Of a DNA stretch of 64,000 nucleotides, positions 56,114 to 64,000 are shown one piece after another (the first letter of the stretch is position 1; each line of letters opens with the position of its first letter). Under the pieces are notes generated by a model. That model was given only the letters and a program-made list of their open reading frames with translations, did not search any database and had not been told where the DNA came from. A program made the translations under genes and the position numbers. This stretch comes from Synechococcus sp. A15-62 (lineage in GTDB: Bacteria; Cyanobacteriota; Cyanobacteriia; PCC-6307; Cyanobiaceae): the NCBI RefSeq assembly GCF_014280075.1, contig NZ_CP047950.1, positions 1,178,001-1,242,000 on the forward strand, given 5' to 3'.

Positions 56114-57227
56114 GACCACAATCACCCCGTTGCATCACATCCGCGTTGCGCTGGAGCGCAATCCCTACGAGGTTGTGATTGGAAACGGCGGCCTGGCCAG
56201 ACTTGGTCAGCAAATCCTGGACGCTGGGGTGCAGGCTAGTCGGCGTGTGCTGGTGGTCAGCAATCCCGATGTCGCCAACCCCTATGGCGATGCCTGCCTG
56301 AACAGCCTCAGAGAGGCAGGTTTCAGCGTGGAGCTTTTGGTGATTGACGCCGGCGAACACCAGAAGACGCCCGCCACGGTGGCGGAGATCCACGATGCGG
56401 CTTACAACGCCAAGCTCGAACGCAGCTCCTTGATGGTGGCCCTCGGCGGCGGCGTTGTGGGGGACATGACCGGTTTTGCGGCAGCCACCTGGCTGCGCGG
56501 CATCCAGGTGGTGCAGGTGCCCACAACCCTGCTGGCCATGGTGGATGCGTCAATCGGGGGTAAGACCGGGGTCAACCATCCCCGCGGCAAAAACCTGATC
56601 GGTGCCTTTCACCAGCCGCGGCTGGTGCTGATCGATCCCTCGACCCTCAACACCCTGCCCGAACGCGAGTTCCGGGCCGGCATGGCCGAAGTGATCAAGT
56701 ACGGAATCCTCGGTGACACGGCGCTGTTCGAGGAACTGGAGGCCTGCCCCAACCCGAGCACGCCCGCTGGGCTTGGATCGGAACGCCTGAGCTCGATCCT
56801 GCAGCGATCGGCCGCGGCCAAGGCCCGGGTGGTGGCCGCCGACGAAAAGGAAGGAGGCTTACGAGCGATCCTCAACTACGGCCATACCTTCGGCCATGTG
56901 GTGGAGACCCTCTGCGGCTATGGCACCTGGCTGCATGGCGAGGCGGTTGCCATTGGCATGGTGGCCGTGGGTGAACTCGCCGTGCTGCGGGGCAGCTGGA
57001 GTCGCGAGGATGCTGAGCGCCAACGCCGGCTGATCGACAGCGCCGGACTCCCCACCGCCTGGCCCGATCTCGCCGCCGATGCGGTTCTGGACAGCTTGCA
57101 GGGGGACAAAAAGGTGCGCGACGGTCGCCTGCGCTTCGTGATGCCCACCGGCATCGGATCCGTTGAGATCCGCGATGACGTCAGTCGCGACGAGATCCTC
57201 AGCTGCCTTGAGCGCCTGAAAGGCTGA
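56112..57227 (+). CDS. aroB: 3-dehydroquinate synthase
   Basis: AroB closes the ring of DAHP to dehydroquinate in the shikimate pathway, using NAD and a divalent metal. The 371-residue protein has [43 protein letters not shown], and metal ligands in EVIKYGIL and [11 protein letters not shown]. The start at 56112 is the ATG shared on opposite strands with the ABC permease. The 3' end overlaps the methyltransferase gene by 29 bp. Confidence 0.96.
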   Translation: MTTITPLHHIRVALERNPYEVVIGNGGLARLGQQILDAGVQASRRVLVVSNPDVANPYGDACLNSLREAGFSVELLVIDAGEHQKTPATVAEIHDAAYNAKLERSSLMVALGGGVVGDMTGFAAATWLRGIQVVQVPTTLLAMVDASIGGKTGVNHPRGKNLIGAFHQPRLVLIDPSTLNTLPEREFRAGMAEVIKYGILGDTALFEELEACPNPSTPAGLGSERLSSILQRSAAAKARVVAADEKEGGLRAILNYGHTFGHVVETLCGYGTWLHGEAVAIGMVAVGELAVLRGSWSREDAERQRRLIDSAGLPTAWPDLAADAVLDSLQGDKKVRDGRLRFVMPTGIGSVEIRDDVSRDEILSCLERLKG

Positions 57228-58413
57228 AGCCGCCTTCCGGCAACCCGCGGAGGTAGGTGAGCCAGCGGAACGCACCCAGCCCCGCAGGATCCACCAGGCG
57301 AAGCAGGGCTTCGCGGCGTTGCAGGGCTTCCGCCAGCTGTTGGCCCGGTAGCTGCTGCAGCCCATGCAGACGCTGCGCAAGCCCTAGGGCCAGCAGTGCC
57401 TCGCCCTGCTTGGCCTGGTCACCCACCAGCCAGCCATTGCGCTGGGCCGCCTCATCAACAACCTCGATGCAGAGGTGGGCCGTGAGGTCCTGCTCACCGG
57501 GCTGATCCAAGGGCGACAGCCCCGCCTGCTGAGCGCAAACAGCCATCAAGGTGCCGTCGGAGCGCCGGGCTGTGAAGTAACGCTGGGCCTCCAGGGCGTA
57601 ATCAATCACCAGCAGCACACCCGCATCCAGGGCGGCGGCGGCCGCCGCGAACCAGTCAGGCAATGCACTGTTCCACTCCGTGGTCCACCCTTCTGGGGCA
57701 TCGGGGGGCGGCAACTGAATGCCGCCTTGGTTGCAAACACGCCTGATTTCCTGGTGCAAACCATCGGGGAGAGGCCGATGAGTCATTTGCAGGCCACCGT
57801 TTGGATTGAGCTCCACCCACTGCTGCTGGAAGGATCCCTCCCGCCAGATCAAGCGCTCCACCGGAAGAGCATCCAACAACTCATGGGCGATCACCACTCC
57901 ATGAACCGGAGCGCGGCGCAAGTCGTCCAGGGAACACCAGCGCAGCGGCAGATCGTCCGCCTCTTGCAGCAGAGCCTGTTGCCGCCGCCGCATCCCGGGG
58001 TTGGCCTCCACCAACACCAATTCGATCCGAGCCAACAGCTCTGGATCAGCACCACGCAACGCAGCGACCAGATCCCGGGCCAGATGACCCTCGCCAGGAC
58101 CGATTTCCACGATCGACAGGCGTTGATCAGGATCGCTACGGGAAATCGACGTCAGCCAGGCCAGGATCTGAGGAGCCAGAAGGGCTGCGAAATCACTGCC
58201 CAACGCTGGGGAGGTGACGAAATCACCCTGGGCACCAATGCGTGCACGGCCTGAGCCGTAATACCCGTGCTCCGGCTCATTCAGAGCCAGATCCATGAAC
58301 CGGGAAAACGGAACGGCACCCCCCGACTGATGCAGATGCGTTGCCAACCAGTCAGGACAGGACGCAACCATCGGTTCCATTGGAGAGAATGCCGGTCGCT
58401 GCAGCAGTTCCAT
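57199..58413 (-). CDS. MidA/NDUFAF7-like SAM-dependent methyltransferase
   Basis: A 404-residue methyltransferase of the DUF185 family. [20 protein letters not shown] is the family signature, and [15 protein letters not shown] is the SAM-binding glycine-rich loop. [17 protein letters not shown] follows. In mitochondria the relative NDUFAF7 methylates an arginine of a complex I subunit; a role on cyanobacterial NDH-1 is possible but unproven. ATG at 58413 is used; ATG at 58380 is a later alternative. The start codon overlaps the divergent Psb32-like gene. Confidence 0.85.
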   Translation of the reverse strand: MELLQRPAFSPMEPMVASCPDWLATHLHQSGGAVPFSRFMDLALNEPEHGYYGSGRARIGAQGDFVTSPALGSDFAALLAPQILAWLTSISRSDPDQRLSIVEIGPGEGHLARDLVAALRGADPELLARIELVLVEANPGMRRRQQALLQEADDLPLRWCSLDDLRRAPVHGVVIAHELLDALPVERLIWREGSFQQQWVELNPNGGLQMTHRPLPDGLHQEIRRVCNQGGIQLPPPDAPEGWTTEWNSALPDWFAAAAAALDAGVLLVIDYALEAQRYFTARRSDGTLMAVCAQQAGLSPLDQPGEQDLTAHLCIEVVDEAAQRNGWLVGDQAKQGEALLALGLAQRLHGLQQLPGQQLAEALQRREALLRLVDPAGLGAFRWLTYLRGLPEGGFSLSGAQGS

Positions 58414-59221
58414 GGGAACACATCACATCCGACATCTGTGGAGCCTTGTCGTGGTGGCTCTGGTCAGCCTGGGTGTTCTGGTGACCCCGGCTGAGGCCTA
58501 CGACAACCCGGAGCTGCTACCGGATCACCCCACCCCGGTGATCGACCTCGCCAAGGTGTTCAGTGACACCCAGAGAAGCCAGTTGGAGGCATCCCTGGCG
58601 GATGTGGAGGAACGCACCGGCTGGAAGATGCGGGTGTTGACCCAGTACGAACGCACACCAGGTCTGGCCATTCGCGAGTTCTGGGGGCTGGATGAAAGCA
58701 GCCTGCTGCTCGTGGCCGACCCCCGCGGCGGGAACCTGCTGAACTTCAACGTTGGCGATGCCTATTTCGCGATGATGCCGCGCACCTACTGGGTGGAGCT
58801 GCAGACCCGCTACGGCAACCAGTACTACGTGAAGGATCACGGCGAGGACGGAGCCGTGCTGGATGCCCTCAATGCGGTGGAAATCTGTCTGGACCGTGGT
58901 GGCTGTCAGGTGGTGCCTGGCCTTCCCCAGGAACAGTGGCTTTGGACGCTGACCACATCGATCTTCGGCGGCTTGATTGCCGGCTTTGCGGCCTACCCAC
59001 GGAAGGAGGGCGAAACCATTGCCTGGGCCTGGTTGCTGCTGCTCTCACCGCTGTGGGTGATGCTCTTCGGGGTCTTCGGCGTTGCCCCTGTGGTCACACG
59101 CACCTCCGAAGTGATGCCCCTGCTGCGTAATGGGGTCGGCTTCCTGGCTGGTGGCATCGCGGCTTATCTAATCGCCCAGGCCACGGTTGGTCGAAAGCTT
59201 CAGAACGACGCTGAGGGTTGA
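58412..59221 (+). CDS. Psb32-like TPM-domain protein
   Basis: A 269-residue exported or thylakoid protein with a signal peptide (SLVVVALVSLGVLVTPAEA). The TPM domain opens with VIDLAKVFSDTQRSQLEASLADVEERTG and continues with GLDESSLLLVADPRGG. At least two C-terminal membrane spans follow. Psb32 in cyanobacteria helps photosystem II repair and protects against photodamage. The start shares CATG with the methyltransferase gene. Confidence 0.85.
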   Translation: MGTHHIRHLWSLVVVALVSLGVLVTPAEAYDNPELLPDHPTPVIDLAKVFSDTQRSQLEASLADVEERTGWKMRVLTQYERTPGLAIREFWGLDESSLLLVADPRGGNLLNFNVGDAYFAMMPRTYWVELQTRYGNQYYVKDHGEDGAVLDALNAVEICLDRGGCQVVPGLPQEQWLWTLTTSIFGGLIAGFAAYPRKEGETIAWAWLLLLSPLWVMLFGVFGVAPVVTRTSEVMPLLRNGVGFLAGGIAAYLIAQATVGRKLQNDAEG

Positions 59222-59248
59222 GGGGTCTAGACGACCTCGAAATGCCTC

Positions 59249-59968
59249 TCAGAGCCGGGTGGCGCATTCAATGCGCGACCCGGTGCAGAGTGCCGGGGGA
59301 GGAGCGACGAGCGCCTGGCGCTTGATATCACGCAAACGACGCAACTCCGCAAGATTCACGTCATAGAAGGAACGCAGACGCGCATATTTTTTGACGGGTT
59401 GGCCGTAATAGCTGCGACCGGCAAGGGTGGGAAAGGACGCCCATTCGGGAGCCAGCATGGCTGCGAGAAGCGGGCTGAGAACACCGGTGTCGGTCAAACC
59501 CAAAGCTTTGCGCCGCTGGATCAGGAACAACGCGCCCTGGTCCTGGGCCTCAGGTCCGAAACCGCGCACGCCGATGCTGCGCTGAACCAGATTCCAGGTG
59601 AAGGGCATGAACTGGTAGGCCCCAGCAGCTGCACTGGCGTAGCGGGAGCTGTAGATCACCCGGTTGGGATGACGGTCTAGGGAAGGCATCAAACCACCTC
59701 CGAACATCACCCGGTAGCCCACATCGAGGCCACCTTTCCAGGTACCTTCCGCGAAGCGGATCGTGTTAAGCATCGCCCGACGTTCGGGCGTGATCACGTA
59801 GGGAATCGCCCGGCTGGGCTGGAACTCAGAGGTGTGAATCAACTGCGCCCGCGAGGCGGCGGGCAACAGGCTCGCCCGGGCCGACAGTGGGGAACAGAGG
59901 GCAGGCAGAACTCCGACGATCACGGCCGCTTGAAGCGTCTGACGACCGATAAATGCAGAGATAGCCAT
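59249..59968 (-). CDS. exported GH104-like muramidase
   Basis: A 239-residue protein with an N-terminal signal (TLQAAVIVGVLPALCSPLSARA). MLNTIRFAEGTWKGGLDVGYRVMFGGGLM and SAAAGAYQFMPFTWNLV match the lysozyme-like GH104 family; the likely catalytic glutamate is in RFAEGT. It would cleave glycan strands of peptidoglycan. It is alone, with about 200 bp of non-coding, AT-rich DNA upstream (59969-60174) holding no gene I can support. Confidence 0.86.
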   Translation of the reverse strand: MAISAFIGRQTLQAAVIVGVLPALCSPLSARASLLPAASRAQLIHTSEFQPSRAIPYVITPERRAMLNTIRFAEGTWKGGLDVGYRVMFGGGLMPSLDRHPNRVIYSSRYASAAAGAYQFMPFTWNLVQRSIGVRGFGPEAQDQGALFLIQRRKALGLTDTGVLSPLLAAMLAPEWASFPTLAGRSYYGQPVKKYARLRSFYDVNLAELRRLRDIKRQALVAPPPALCTGSRIECATRL

Positions 59969-60174
59969 TAAGAGCGTTCAAAGTACATGCCCTCAGAAGA
60001 GGACGATGAGCAGATCAGAAGCGGATGAAATGCTCGGGCGAGAAAAATCTCACTCGCTGTGACTTTCTCGAACCGAAGGCTCAAAGCAATAGGTATATAT
60101 GCCAGTCAAATAATCGGCCAGGGCATCAACTTGGCAGCAAATTGACGCGACAAGAAGTAGTTTTTTCGTGAAAA

Positions 60175-61260
60175 TCAAATGGTCTGCTCAGCCCAACCCA
60201 CCAGTGCCAGAGCAGCTTCTTCAGCCCCTGATGCAGAAAGAGGAGCTTCGCTCGGCGCCAGCAATGGCTGGTCCAGCTGCCATGCCCCCGAGTCCAGATC
60301 CTGACGCGTAAGGCAGCGGTGCTGACCGTGGCGACGCAGACCATCCATCAACGCCGCCGCTTCAGCGAATCCGCTGCGCTCCACCACGTGCATCCCAACC
60401 CCTTGGGCCATCGCCTCGCAGAAGCTGCTGAAACCGGGCTTGCCCAGAAAACGGGAGCAACGGCCCAGCACATCAACGGGACGCAGCCCATCCGGAAGAA
60501 GCGTGAGGTTGGGGAGCGCTACCAACTCCGGTGCTTGCGAACCATCTGCTGAAGTCGGCAGCAGGAAATGGTGATTGGGCCAAAGCTGAAACAGATCCCG
60601 CGAAAGGGACAAGCCCAGGCCTCCAAATCCCACCAGCACCAGGGGAGCGGCCTGGCCATCAAGGGAAGCCTCAAGATCCGCCGGGATGGGCCGCGGGCTG
60701 GCACAGACCAACCCGATCCTCTGTTCAGGCAACCCCCAATTCATGGCGAGGTCAAACGGACATCGCAGCAGGAGATCACCGCAGCGGTAGGCCTCAGCGG
60801 CGGCATCGGCCCAGCCTTGGAAAGCAGGGCCCAACGGGCCATAGATGTCATCCCAGCCGAAATTGCTCATCCACACCAGAGGTGCATCGAGGCGCTGGGC
60901 CAGGGCGGCCGCGGCCGGGGGAATGTCCCCGATGATCAACACCGGCTGCTCCTGCGACGCCAGCCAAACGGCTTCAGCCTCGATCAGGGCCGGCAGCCGT
61001 TGTTCAAGCTGATCCAGGGCACTGAAAGTTGCGGCGCAATCCACACCGAGCGCATCGGCCTGCACCATGCCCACATCCCACTGACAGCACCGTTGCTCAA
61101 TCGCTGCATCCCCCAACAACAGCTGGAGTAGCGGGGAGGGCAGGCCCGAGCTCATCACCAACGTCCACTCAGGACGCAGGCGGCGCAGCTGCTGCAACAC
61201 CGCAGCATCGCGAGCCGCATGGCCGAAGCCATGGCTGCTGCTGCAGAGATAGATCAGCAC
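60175..61260 (-). CDS. glycosyltransferase-like protein (GT-B fold)
   Basis: A 361-residue protein with the GT-B start LCSSSHGFGHAARDAAVLQQL and a C-terminal nucleotide-sugar-like region (GRCSRFLGKPGFSSFCEAMAQGVGMHVVER). It resembles MurG/UGT-type transferases, but its donor and acceptor are unknown. It starts within the end of the metallophosphoesterase gene (7-bp overlap), which suggests a two-gene unit. Confidence 0.75.
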   Translation of the reverse strand: MLIYLCSSSHGFGHAARDAAVLQQLRRLRPEWTLVMSSGLPSPLLQLLLGDAAIEQRCCQWDVGMVQADALGVDCAATFSALDQLEQRLPALIEAEAVWLASQEQPVLIIGDIPPAAAALAQRLDAPLVWMSNFGWDDIYGPLGPAFQGWADAAAEAYRCGDLLLRCPFDLAMNWGLPEQRIGLVCASPRPIPADLEASLDGQAAPLVLVGFGGLGLSLSRDLFQLWPNHHFLLPTSADGSQAPELVALPNLTLLPDGLRPVDVLGRCSRFLGKPGFSSFCEAMAQGVGMHVVERSGFAEAAALMDGLRRHGQHRCLTRQDLDSGAWQLDQPLLAPSEAPLSASGAEEAALALVGWAEQTI

Positions 61261-62111
61261 GGCAGCGGAGCATCGATCGGCAACCGCTCCTGATGGATCA
61301 GCTCAGCATCGGGGGTGTACCAGCGATGGGCGAGCTGGGTGAGGCGGGAACCCTGGAATTCAGCCCAAGAGAGATGCAGCAGCATCCGCCCCTGCCCATC
61401 CACCCCTGAACGAGGCACACAGGCGGCGTTGATCAGAGCGGTTCCATGGCGATGGCGCAACAGCGTCTGGCGTACACCGGAACCGCGCTTGAGGGCATGG
61501 TGCATGTGACCGAAGATCACCAGATCGGCGGGTCGGTGCTTGGCCATGCGGTCCAGGGCAAGGGCCAGATCCTGATCCCCCCAGTCCACCGCCGGGGGCT
61601 TCCAGTCACGTCCGCAGGGACTGGCGGCATCAGATCCCAAGCCCGAGGGACCGCAGTGGGCCATCACGATCAAGGGCTGATCAGCGGGAACTTCAGCTGC
61701 GGCCTGAACGATTCGCTCGGCTGAAGCCTCAAGCGACACCGGACCGTACACCGCCTCCACAGCTTTCGAGAGGTGAAACCCCCCACCAGCACTGCAGGGA
61801 CGCGCACCCACAACAGTCAACGGAAGCTCCGGCCAATGGATCGAGCGCCAAGCGCAATGGAGATCGCCGAGCACAGCGCGTTGTTGCTCGAGGATGCCGC
61901 CACTGCGATCTCGCCCGCGGTCGTGGTTTCCCAGGATCACGGCAACGGGGAAGGGAAGCCGCGTGATCCGGCGCGTCAGCCGCAGATCTCCATCAGCGAG
62001 GTCACCAACGAAAAGAACAGCGTCAGGCCTGAGCTGCTGCAGCAGCTGCTCATCCGCGTCGCCCCAGGCGCCGTGCAGATCACCGGCAATGGCAAGGCGC
62101 AGGTGCTTCAG
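61254..62111 (-). CDS. metallophosphoesterase, TIGR04168-like; start not conventional
   Basis: A calcineurin-like phosphoesterase. The metal motifs are [11 protein letters not shown] (DxH), [29 protein letters not shown] and IFGHMHHAL. Most resemble the cyanobacterial TIGR04168 family. The first motif lies upstream of the first ATG/GTG/TTG in frame (GTG at 61940), so the true start must be earlier. An ATG at 62135 is followed by TAG at codon 5 in the same frame; CTG at 62111 may be the real start. A nonsense mutation or sequencing error is also possible. It diverges from nadA. Confidence 0.75.
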   Translation of the reverse strand: MKHLRLAIAGDLHGAWGDADEQLLQQLRPDAVLFVGDLADGDLRLTRRITRLPFPVAVILGNHDRGRDRSGGILEQQRAVLGDLHCAWRSIHWPELPLTVVGARPCSAGGGFHLSKAVEAVYGPVSLEASAERIVQAAAEVPADQPLIVMAHCGPSGLGSDAASPCGRDWKPPAVDWGDQDLALALDRMAKHRPADLVIFGHMHHALKRGSGVRQTLLRHRHGTALINAACVPRSGVDGQGRMLLHLSWAEFQGSRLTQLAHRWYTPDAELIHQERLPIDAPLPC

Positions 62112-62155
62112 AGCGAGTGCCTAGGCTGTGGCCATCCTGCCCCGAACCGGTCCTG

Positions 62156-63088
62156 ATGAGCGCTGACACCGCCGTTGTTGCGGCGATCAACCGGCTCCGC
62201 CAGGACCGCAATGCCGTGATCCTGGCGCACTACTACCAGGAACCGGAGATTCAGGACATCGCCGATTTCGTTGGTGACTCCCTAGAGCTGTCGCGAAAGG
62301 CCGCCAGCACGGATGCCGATGTGATCGTGTTCTGCGGTGTGCACTTCATGGCGGAGACCGCCAAGATTCTGAGCCCGGAAAAGACGGTGGTGCTGCCGGA
62401 TCTAGAGGCCGGTTGCTCTCTGGCGGACGACTGCCCCGCTGATGAGTTCGCCCGCTTTCGTGCAGAACACCCCGACCACTTTGTGGTGAGTTACATCAAC
62501 TGCACGGCAGCGGTGAAGGCGCAAAGCGATCTGATCTGCACCAGCAGCAATGCCGTTGATCTGGTGAACCAACTGCCTGCCGATCAGCCCGTTCTCTTCG
62601 CCCCGGATCAGAACCTGGGGCGCTGGGTTCAGCAACAGAGCGGTCGCGAGCTGACCCTCTGGCCAGGACGCTGCATCGTTCATGAGACCTTCAGCGAAGA
62701 AGCCGTTCTGGCCCTCAAGCACGAACATCCCACGGCTGAAGTGATCGCCCACCCCGAATGCCAGCAGAACCTGCTGGACCTGGCGGATTTCATTGGATCC
62801 ACCAGCAAGCTTTTGAATTACGCCGAACAAAGCTCCTGCAACAGCTTCATCGTTCTGACGGAACCAGGGATCCTCCATCAGATGCAGCAACGGGTTCCGG
62901 AGAAAACCCTGCTCGACGTGCCAGGGATCGATGGATGCAGCTGCAATGCCTGCCCCTACATGCGGCTCAACACCCTGGAAAAACTGAAGGCATGCCTGGA
63001 GACCCTCACGCCTGCGATCGAGATGGATGAACCGATGCGTCTGAAGGCCATGAAACCCATGCAGCGCATGCTTGAGATGAGCCGGTGA
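62156..63088 (+). CDS. nadA: quinolinate synthase
   Basis: NadA condenses iminoaspartate and dihydroxyacetone phosphate to quinolinate in NAD synthesis, with a [4Fe-4S] cluster. The 310-residue protein has [11 protein letters not shown], the cluster cysteine region [13 protein letters not shown], and two further cysteine sites ([15 protein letters not shown] and [13 protein letters not shown]). The ATG at 62156 lies just before the first helix. It diverges from the metallophosphoesterase. Confidence 0.95.
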   Translation: MSADTAVVAAINRLRQDRNAVILAHYYQEPEIQDIADFVGDSLELSRKAASTDADVIVFCGVHFMAETAKILSPEKTVVLPDLEAGCSLADDCPADEFARFRAEHPDHFVVSYINCTAAVKAQSDLICTSSNAVDLVNQLPADQPVLFAPDQNLGRWVQQQSGRELTLWPGRCIVHETFSEEAVLALKHEHPTAEVIAHPECQQNLLDLADFIGSTSKLLNYAEQSSCNSFIVLTEPGILHQMQQRVPEKTLLDVPGIDGCSCNACPYMRLNTLEKLKACLETLTPAIEMDEPMRLKAMKPMQRMLEMSR

Positions 63089-63136
63089 CGCGCCAACCGA
63101 TCAAAGAACGACGCGTCATACGAATAAATTTCCATA

Positions 63137-63586
63137 ATGCGAGCCCCGCGATGCATGGCCCCCGTCATCCAGCCCAAGGGCATCAGGGTTCTGACCTTGA
63201 TGGCGGCGATGTCAGGGACGTTGTGCACCGCAGCGACTGCACAACCGTGGAACCAACCGATTCCTGAACCCGCGACGGAATCCACGGCACAAACCATGCA
63301 GTTGGCCAACCAACTGAACCAAGTGGGAGCCAGATTTTTTGGAGCCCATTGGTGCCCCGCCTGCAAAGAGCAGATGAAACTCTTCGGCAAACAGGCCGGA
63401 CGCCACCTGAACTATGTGGAATGCGGTCTGCCTGACAAATATCCCGACCAGGTCAACCAATGCAGGGATGAGAACATCCGATCCATCCCCACATGGACAC
63501 GACCCGGATCAGTACGGCTTGAGGGTGTTCAGTCGATCAACACCCTCGAGCGCTGGAGTGGCCTCAGGCCTGAACAGAAGAACTGA
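63137..63586 (+). CDS. exported thioredoxin-fold protein with CPAC site
   Basis: A 149-residue protein with an N-terminal signal (GIRVLTLMAAMSGTLCTAATAQ) and a thioredoxin-like domain. The active site is CPAC in GAHWCPACKEQMKLFGKQA. It resembles the thioredoxin domain often fused to VKOR in cyanobacteria but stands alone here. A periplasmic or lumenal disulfide exchange role is likely. It abuts the next, convergent gene with no gap between stops. Confidence 0.8.
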   Translation: MRAPRCMAPVIQPKGIRVLTLMAAMSGTLCTAATAQPWNQPIPEPATESTAQTMQLANQLNQVGARFFGAHWCPACKEQMKLFGKQAGRHLNYVECGLPDKYPDQVNQCRDENIRSIPTWTRPGSVRLEGVQSINTLERWSGLRPEQKN

Positions 63587-63820
63587 TCACTTCTTGCGGC
63601 AATAGCCAGCGCCAACATTCATCCAGCCGGAAGGGAAAGCTTCACCGTTGGTGAGCCTCATCTCGTAGTAGATGGGAGACGTGCAGGTGGTGCCCAGTGT
63701 GTTGACGTAACCCAGAGGGCATTGGTTGTGGCCTTGTGCCTTGGGAATCTTTTTCTGCGCCAGAGCGGAACTGGGCACAGCCAGGACTGAAACAAACAGA
63801 GCGCCAGCCAGAAGCTTCAT
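63587..63820 (-). CDS. small secreted protein with three cysteines
   Basis: A 77-residue protein with a Sec signal peptide (MKLLAGALFVSVLAVPSSALAQ). The mature part has three cysteines (HNQCPLGYVNT, GTTCTSPI, GAGYCRKK) and the pattern of a small disulfide-bonded domain. No family recognised. It begins at 63820; the frame continues to 63844 without support. It ends directly against the thioredoxin gene. Confidence 0.6.
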   Translation of the reverse strand: MKLLAGALFVSVLAVPSSALAQKKIPKAQGHNQCPLGYVNTLGTTCTSPIYYEMRLTNGEAFPSGWMNVGAGYCRKK

Positions 63821-63887
63821 GGCAAACGGGGCAAACGCGCTCAAGGTACGGGGCTTCCAGACTGTTTGCAGCGATCAGCAGCGGAGC

Positions 63888-64000
63888 TTGATCGAACGCA
63901 CGCCTGAAGGGTTGTATTGCCGAGCCGCAAAAGCTTGGGTTGATCCGTGGCGTCCAGTACCCCGGGCCCTGATCACCCACGCCCATGCCGACCACGCCCG
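63888..64000 (+). CDS. ligase-associated MBL-fold exonuclease (5' part only)
   Basis: The last 113 bases encode the N-terminus of a metallo-beta-lactamase-fold nuclease. LIERTPEGLYC, VDPWRPVPRALITHAHADHAR is the metal motif (HxHxDH) with the DPWRPV block typical of the ligase-associated DNA exonuclease family. The start is probably TTG at 63888. An ATP-dependent DNA ligase and helicase would be expected beyond the right edge. Confidence 0.75.
   Translation, partial: MIERTPEGLYCRAAKAWVDPWRPVPRALITHAHADHA

Noticed and set aside
1-64000. CRISPR arrays, insertion sequences, prophage genes, rRNA
   Set aside because: None was seen: no regularly spaced repeats, transposase, integrase or rRNA-like sequence.

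Overview
The window looks like a chromosomal segment of a marine picocyanobacterium, most likely a marine Synechococcus. The support is a GC-rich, very compact genome carrying oxygenic-photosynthesis genes (psaK, petN, psb29/thf1, psb32-like, ycf35, ycf49), cyanobacterial families (DUF3110, DUF3593, DUF2103, DUF2805, DUF2256), the cyanobacterial hfq-dapF neighbourhood, and a glucosylglycerol synthase next to its transporter, typical of a salt-adapted cyanobacterium. No insertion sequence, prophage, integrase or CRISPR array was seen. Identifications come from reading the sequence and from general knowledge of the families; no search was run.

Layout. 1-20.3 kb holds housekeeping genes: a cut-off cysteine desulfurase, dapF, hfq, leuS, pgi, an exported lysozyme-like protein, a structured leader before a small exported protein, a peptidoglycan amidase, an M61/PDZ peptidase, ycf35, purN, argC, ribBA, a cyclophilin, MTA phosphorylase, murQ, DUF3110, dnaJ and dnaK. 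20.4-23.1 kb is pstCAB behind a probable Pho box. 23.2-28.4 kb has tRNA-Ser(GGA), a 2Fe-2S ferredoxin, an inositol-phosphatase-like gene, hisZ, a bacterial-type ferredoxin, htpG and rpmB. 28.4-34.5 kb has an exported PrxQ-like peroxiredoxin and the five-gene ggpS-ggtBCDA locus, which makes the compatible solute glucosylglycerol and recovers it from outside. 34.4-42.9 kb has csaB, ycf49, DUF3593, psaK, an FAD oxidoreductase, dxs, ilvA, scpB, a YggT gene, an exported protein and mazG. 43-50.8 kb has pyk, a MacB-like permease, ftsH, a tiny DUF2256 gene, clpP, psb29, an uncharacterised membrane-anchored protein, a 49-residue membrane protein, petN and clpS.

51-54 kb differs: it looks AT-richer, is full of small unknown ORFs, and ends in about 0.5 kb without a convincing protein gene. 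That stretch can fold into a long closing stem and sits beside purK, which suggests a 6S RNA gene. 54-64 kb returns to housekeeping genes: purK, an orphan sugar-type permease, aroB, a MidA-like methyltransferase, a Psb32-like protein, a GH104 muramidase, a glycosyltransferase-like protein, a metallophosphoesterase with an in-frame amber codon near its start, nadA, an exported thioredoxin-fold protein, a small secreted protein, and the first codons of a ligase-associated metallo-beta-lactamase exonuclease.

Two themes recur. Divergent genes start within 0-40 bp of each other, sometimes sharing one CATG, so promoters must lie inside opposing coding sequence. Several genes lack a conventional in-frame start (ribBA, the metallophosphoesterase) or were found only as very short reading frames (petN, DUF2256, the 49- and 50-residue proteins). 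The best candidates for undescribed biology are the petN/49-residue/452-residue cluster, the hairpin-rich leader at 7.5 kb, the cysteine-bearing tail of DapF, and the small-ORF/6S-candidate region.
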